The notes under the pieces were generated by a model. That model did no database searches. It was not told the origin of the DNA and saw nothing but the letters and a program-made list of their open reading frames with translations. Source: Acetobacteraceae bacterium (GTDB taxonomy: Bacteria; Pseudomonadota; Alphaproteobacteria; Acetobacterales; Acetobacteraceae). From it: a stretch of 41,723 bases of DNA. Shown piece by piece: positions 40,649 through 41,723 of this stretch (the first letter of the stretch is position 1; each line of letters starts with the position of its first letter). Both the position numbers and the translations under genes were made by a program. The DNA is taken from NCBI GenBank assembly GCA_947371015.1, contig CANBNK010000034.1:1-41723 (forward strand). Reading direction: 5' to 3'.

Positions 40649-41398
40649 ATGGTGCAGGCAGTAAGCCCCGAGATGGCGCGGGCGCAGCGGCGGGACGTGG
40701 TGGCCAATGGCGTGCCGGCCACGCTGACCACCTATTTCGGCAGCAACTGGACGCTGGCGGGCCCCGACGCGCCGCCGCCGCCGGGGCCGGAGGTGCTCTA
40801 CCCCATGGCCTTCCTGGTGGAGCAATCCGCCGAGACCACGGTGCAGACCCACTACCACGCCGCCAACCAGTGGCAGGTGGTGGTCGGCGGTGGCGGCAGC
40901 ATGGGCACGCATGCGGTCGGGCCGGTGGTGGTGCACTACACCAACGCGTTTTCCAGCTATGGGCCGCTGCGCTCGGGGCCGGAGGGGCTGCATTACTTCA
41001 CGCTGCGCAACGGCTACGACCCTGGCGCCCAGTACATCCCGGCCGGACGCGACCGGCTGCGGCAGGTCAAGCGCCGGTTCCGCGAGGCCAAGCAGGTGGC
41101 CGGCGCGCCCTGCACCCAGCCGGGGGCGGAGGTGCTGATCCCGATGGCCGAGGATGGCATGGGCGCGCTGCGCTTCCGCCTGGCGGCCGGCGAGAGCGTG
41201 ACGGGACCTGACCCTTCGACCGGTCTGGGTCAGTTCTGGGTGGTCACGGCCGGGTCGTTGGCGGCGGAGGGCGCGGCGCTGCCGCGGCTCTCCCTGCTGT
41301 TCGTGCGGCCGGAGGAAAGCGCCTTCACCGCCACCGCCGGGGCCGAGGGGCTGGAGGTGCTGGCGTTGCAATATCCGCGGGACCCCGCGCACATCTAG
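40649..41398 (+). CDS. Cupin-like hypothetical protein, 249 aa
   Basis: The sequence AFLVEQSAETTVQTHYHAAN with QWQVVVGGGGSMGTHAVGPV looks like one cupin barrel: the H-Y-H pair and surrounding Gly-rich strand fit a metal-binding cupin 1 motif. A second half (VLIPMAEDGMGALRFRLAAG, then FWVVTAGSLAAEGAALP) repeats the fold less clearly, so a bicupin is likely. AGGAGG precedes the ATG. The stop TAG may be created by the IS630 insertion at its 3' end (TA plus first base G), so the native C-terminus is uncertain. The function is not known; it was probably co-transcribed with a TTT receptor. Confidence 0.75.
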   Translation: MVQAVSPEMARAQRRDVVANGVPATLTTYFGSNWTLAGPDAPPPPGPEVLYPMAFLVEQSAETTVQTHYHAANQWQVVVGGGGSMGTHAVGPVVVHYTNAFSSYGPLRSGPEGLHYFTLRNGYDPGAQYIPAGRDRLRQVKRRFREAKQVAGAPCTQPGAEVLIPMAEDGMGALRFRLAAGESVTGPDPSTGLGQFWVVTAGSLAAEGAALPRLSLLFVRPEESAFTATAGAEGLEVLALQYPRDPAHI

Positions 41399-41723
41399 TG
41401 TCCCGACCGAGAAGTTTCTAGCCAAATTTACCTGCCTATGCTTCGCTGCCAACGACGGCAGGCGGGGCGGAGACATGGCGGGACGGGCAGCGGTAAGCAT
41501 CGAGCTGACGGAAGCTGAGCGTGCCGCGTTGGCGTCGCGCCTGCGCCGCCGAAAGGTCGCCCGTGGCGATGCCACACGAGCCGAGATCGTGCTGCTGGCC
41601 GCGGACGGGGTCAGCAACATGGCGATCGCCGAGCGGCTTGGCATCACCCGCGTCACAGTGGCGACCTGGCGCGGCCGGTTCGCCGCGAGGCGCCTCGACG
41701 GCCTGCTTGATGCACCAAGGCCG
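41398..41723 (+). mobile_element. IS630-family insertion sequence, left end (runs off the window)
   Basis: The transposase at 41475 is of the IS630 kind, and such elements insert at TA. A TA at 41396-41397 lies exactly where the preceding gene ends, and the sequence GTGTCCCGACCGAGAAG that follows would be the left terminal inverted repeat. The right end and the second repeat are beyond the window, so the boundary is inferred. Confidence 0.55.
41475..41723 (+). CDS. IS630-family transposase, N-terminal part, truncated by window end
   Basis: The 83 visible codons begin MAGRAAVSIELTEAERAALA and include an N-terminal helix-turn-helix: EIVLLAADGVSNMAIAERLG, ITRVTVATWRGRF and RLDGLLDAPRP. This matches the start of IS630-family transposases, whose DDE domain lies further on, outside the window. 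ATG 41475 follows GCGGAG by a normal distance. There is no frameshift in the visible part. Confidence 0.85.
   Translation, partial: MAGRAAVSIELTEAERAALASRLRRRKVARGDATRAEIVLLAADGVSNMAIAERLGITRVTVATWRGRFAARRLDGLLDAPRP

Noticed and set aside
1-41723. CRISPR arrays, rRNA genes, toxin-antitoxin or restriction systems
   Set aside because: No regularly spaced repeats, rRNA sequence or recognisable defence motifs were seen; the only tandem repeat is the 30-bp one at livG-livF.

Overview
The window is GC-rich (apart from one AT-rich patch) and densely packed, with ATGA or TGATG overlaps between most consecutive genes. GMC and FAD oxidoreductases, several orphan Bug-type (tripartite tricarboxylate, TTT) binding proteins, and the codon usage suggest an alphaproteobacterium, most likely Acetobacteraceae (Roseomonas-like). 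This is inference: there is no rRNA or marker gene here.

Layout. (1) 1-3774 is the right end of an integrated element. It holds minus-strand hypothetical genes, a protein built of two duplicated halves, a small AlpA/excisionase-like protein and a tyrosine integrase. It stops at a tRNA-Thr(CGU) 3' half (3730-3774) that I read as an att site; the rest of the element lies left of the window. (2) 3858-8600 is a complete branched-chain amino-acid-type ABC importer: binding protein, livG, livF, livH, livM. (3) 8597-11285 holds a CnbZ/RidA-like gene, a small secreted protein and a LysR regulator. Their 3' ends are occupied by CTAG-bounded structured repeats and a 148-bp MITE. (4) 11497-22832 is a glycogen operon, glgP-glgB-glgC-glgA followed by one 1329-aa GlgX-MalQ fusion. 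(5) 22862-25129 holds an orphan family-5 solute-binding protein and two tandem Lin0512 genes.

(6) 25137-32074 is an aromatic-catabolism neighbourhood: two flavin hydroxylases, an extradiol dioxygenase, a hot-dog thioesterase, a MaoC-like protein and two TTT receptors in three transcription units. (7) 32173-37418 is a compact operon: a quaternary-amine/osmoprotectant ABC importer (binding protein, two permeases, ATPase), then a GMC choline-dehydrogenase-like oxidoreductase and a GST. (8) 37405-39164 is a TTT receptor and an SDR on the minus strand. (9) About 39300-40440 is an AT-rich foreign patch carrying an alpha/beta-hydrolase-like gene with an apparent frameshift. Next to it are the C-terminal remnant of a TTT receptor, a cupin-like gene, and the start of an IS630-family element running off the right edge.

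The strongest points for a second look are the GlgX-MalQ fusion, the covarying CTAG-delimited repeats at gene ends, the MITE with its target duplication, the tRNA-Thr att fragment, and the frameshifted low-GC hydrolase. I did not see an unmistakably new multi-gene defence or biosynthetic system.
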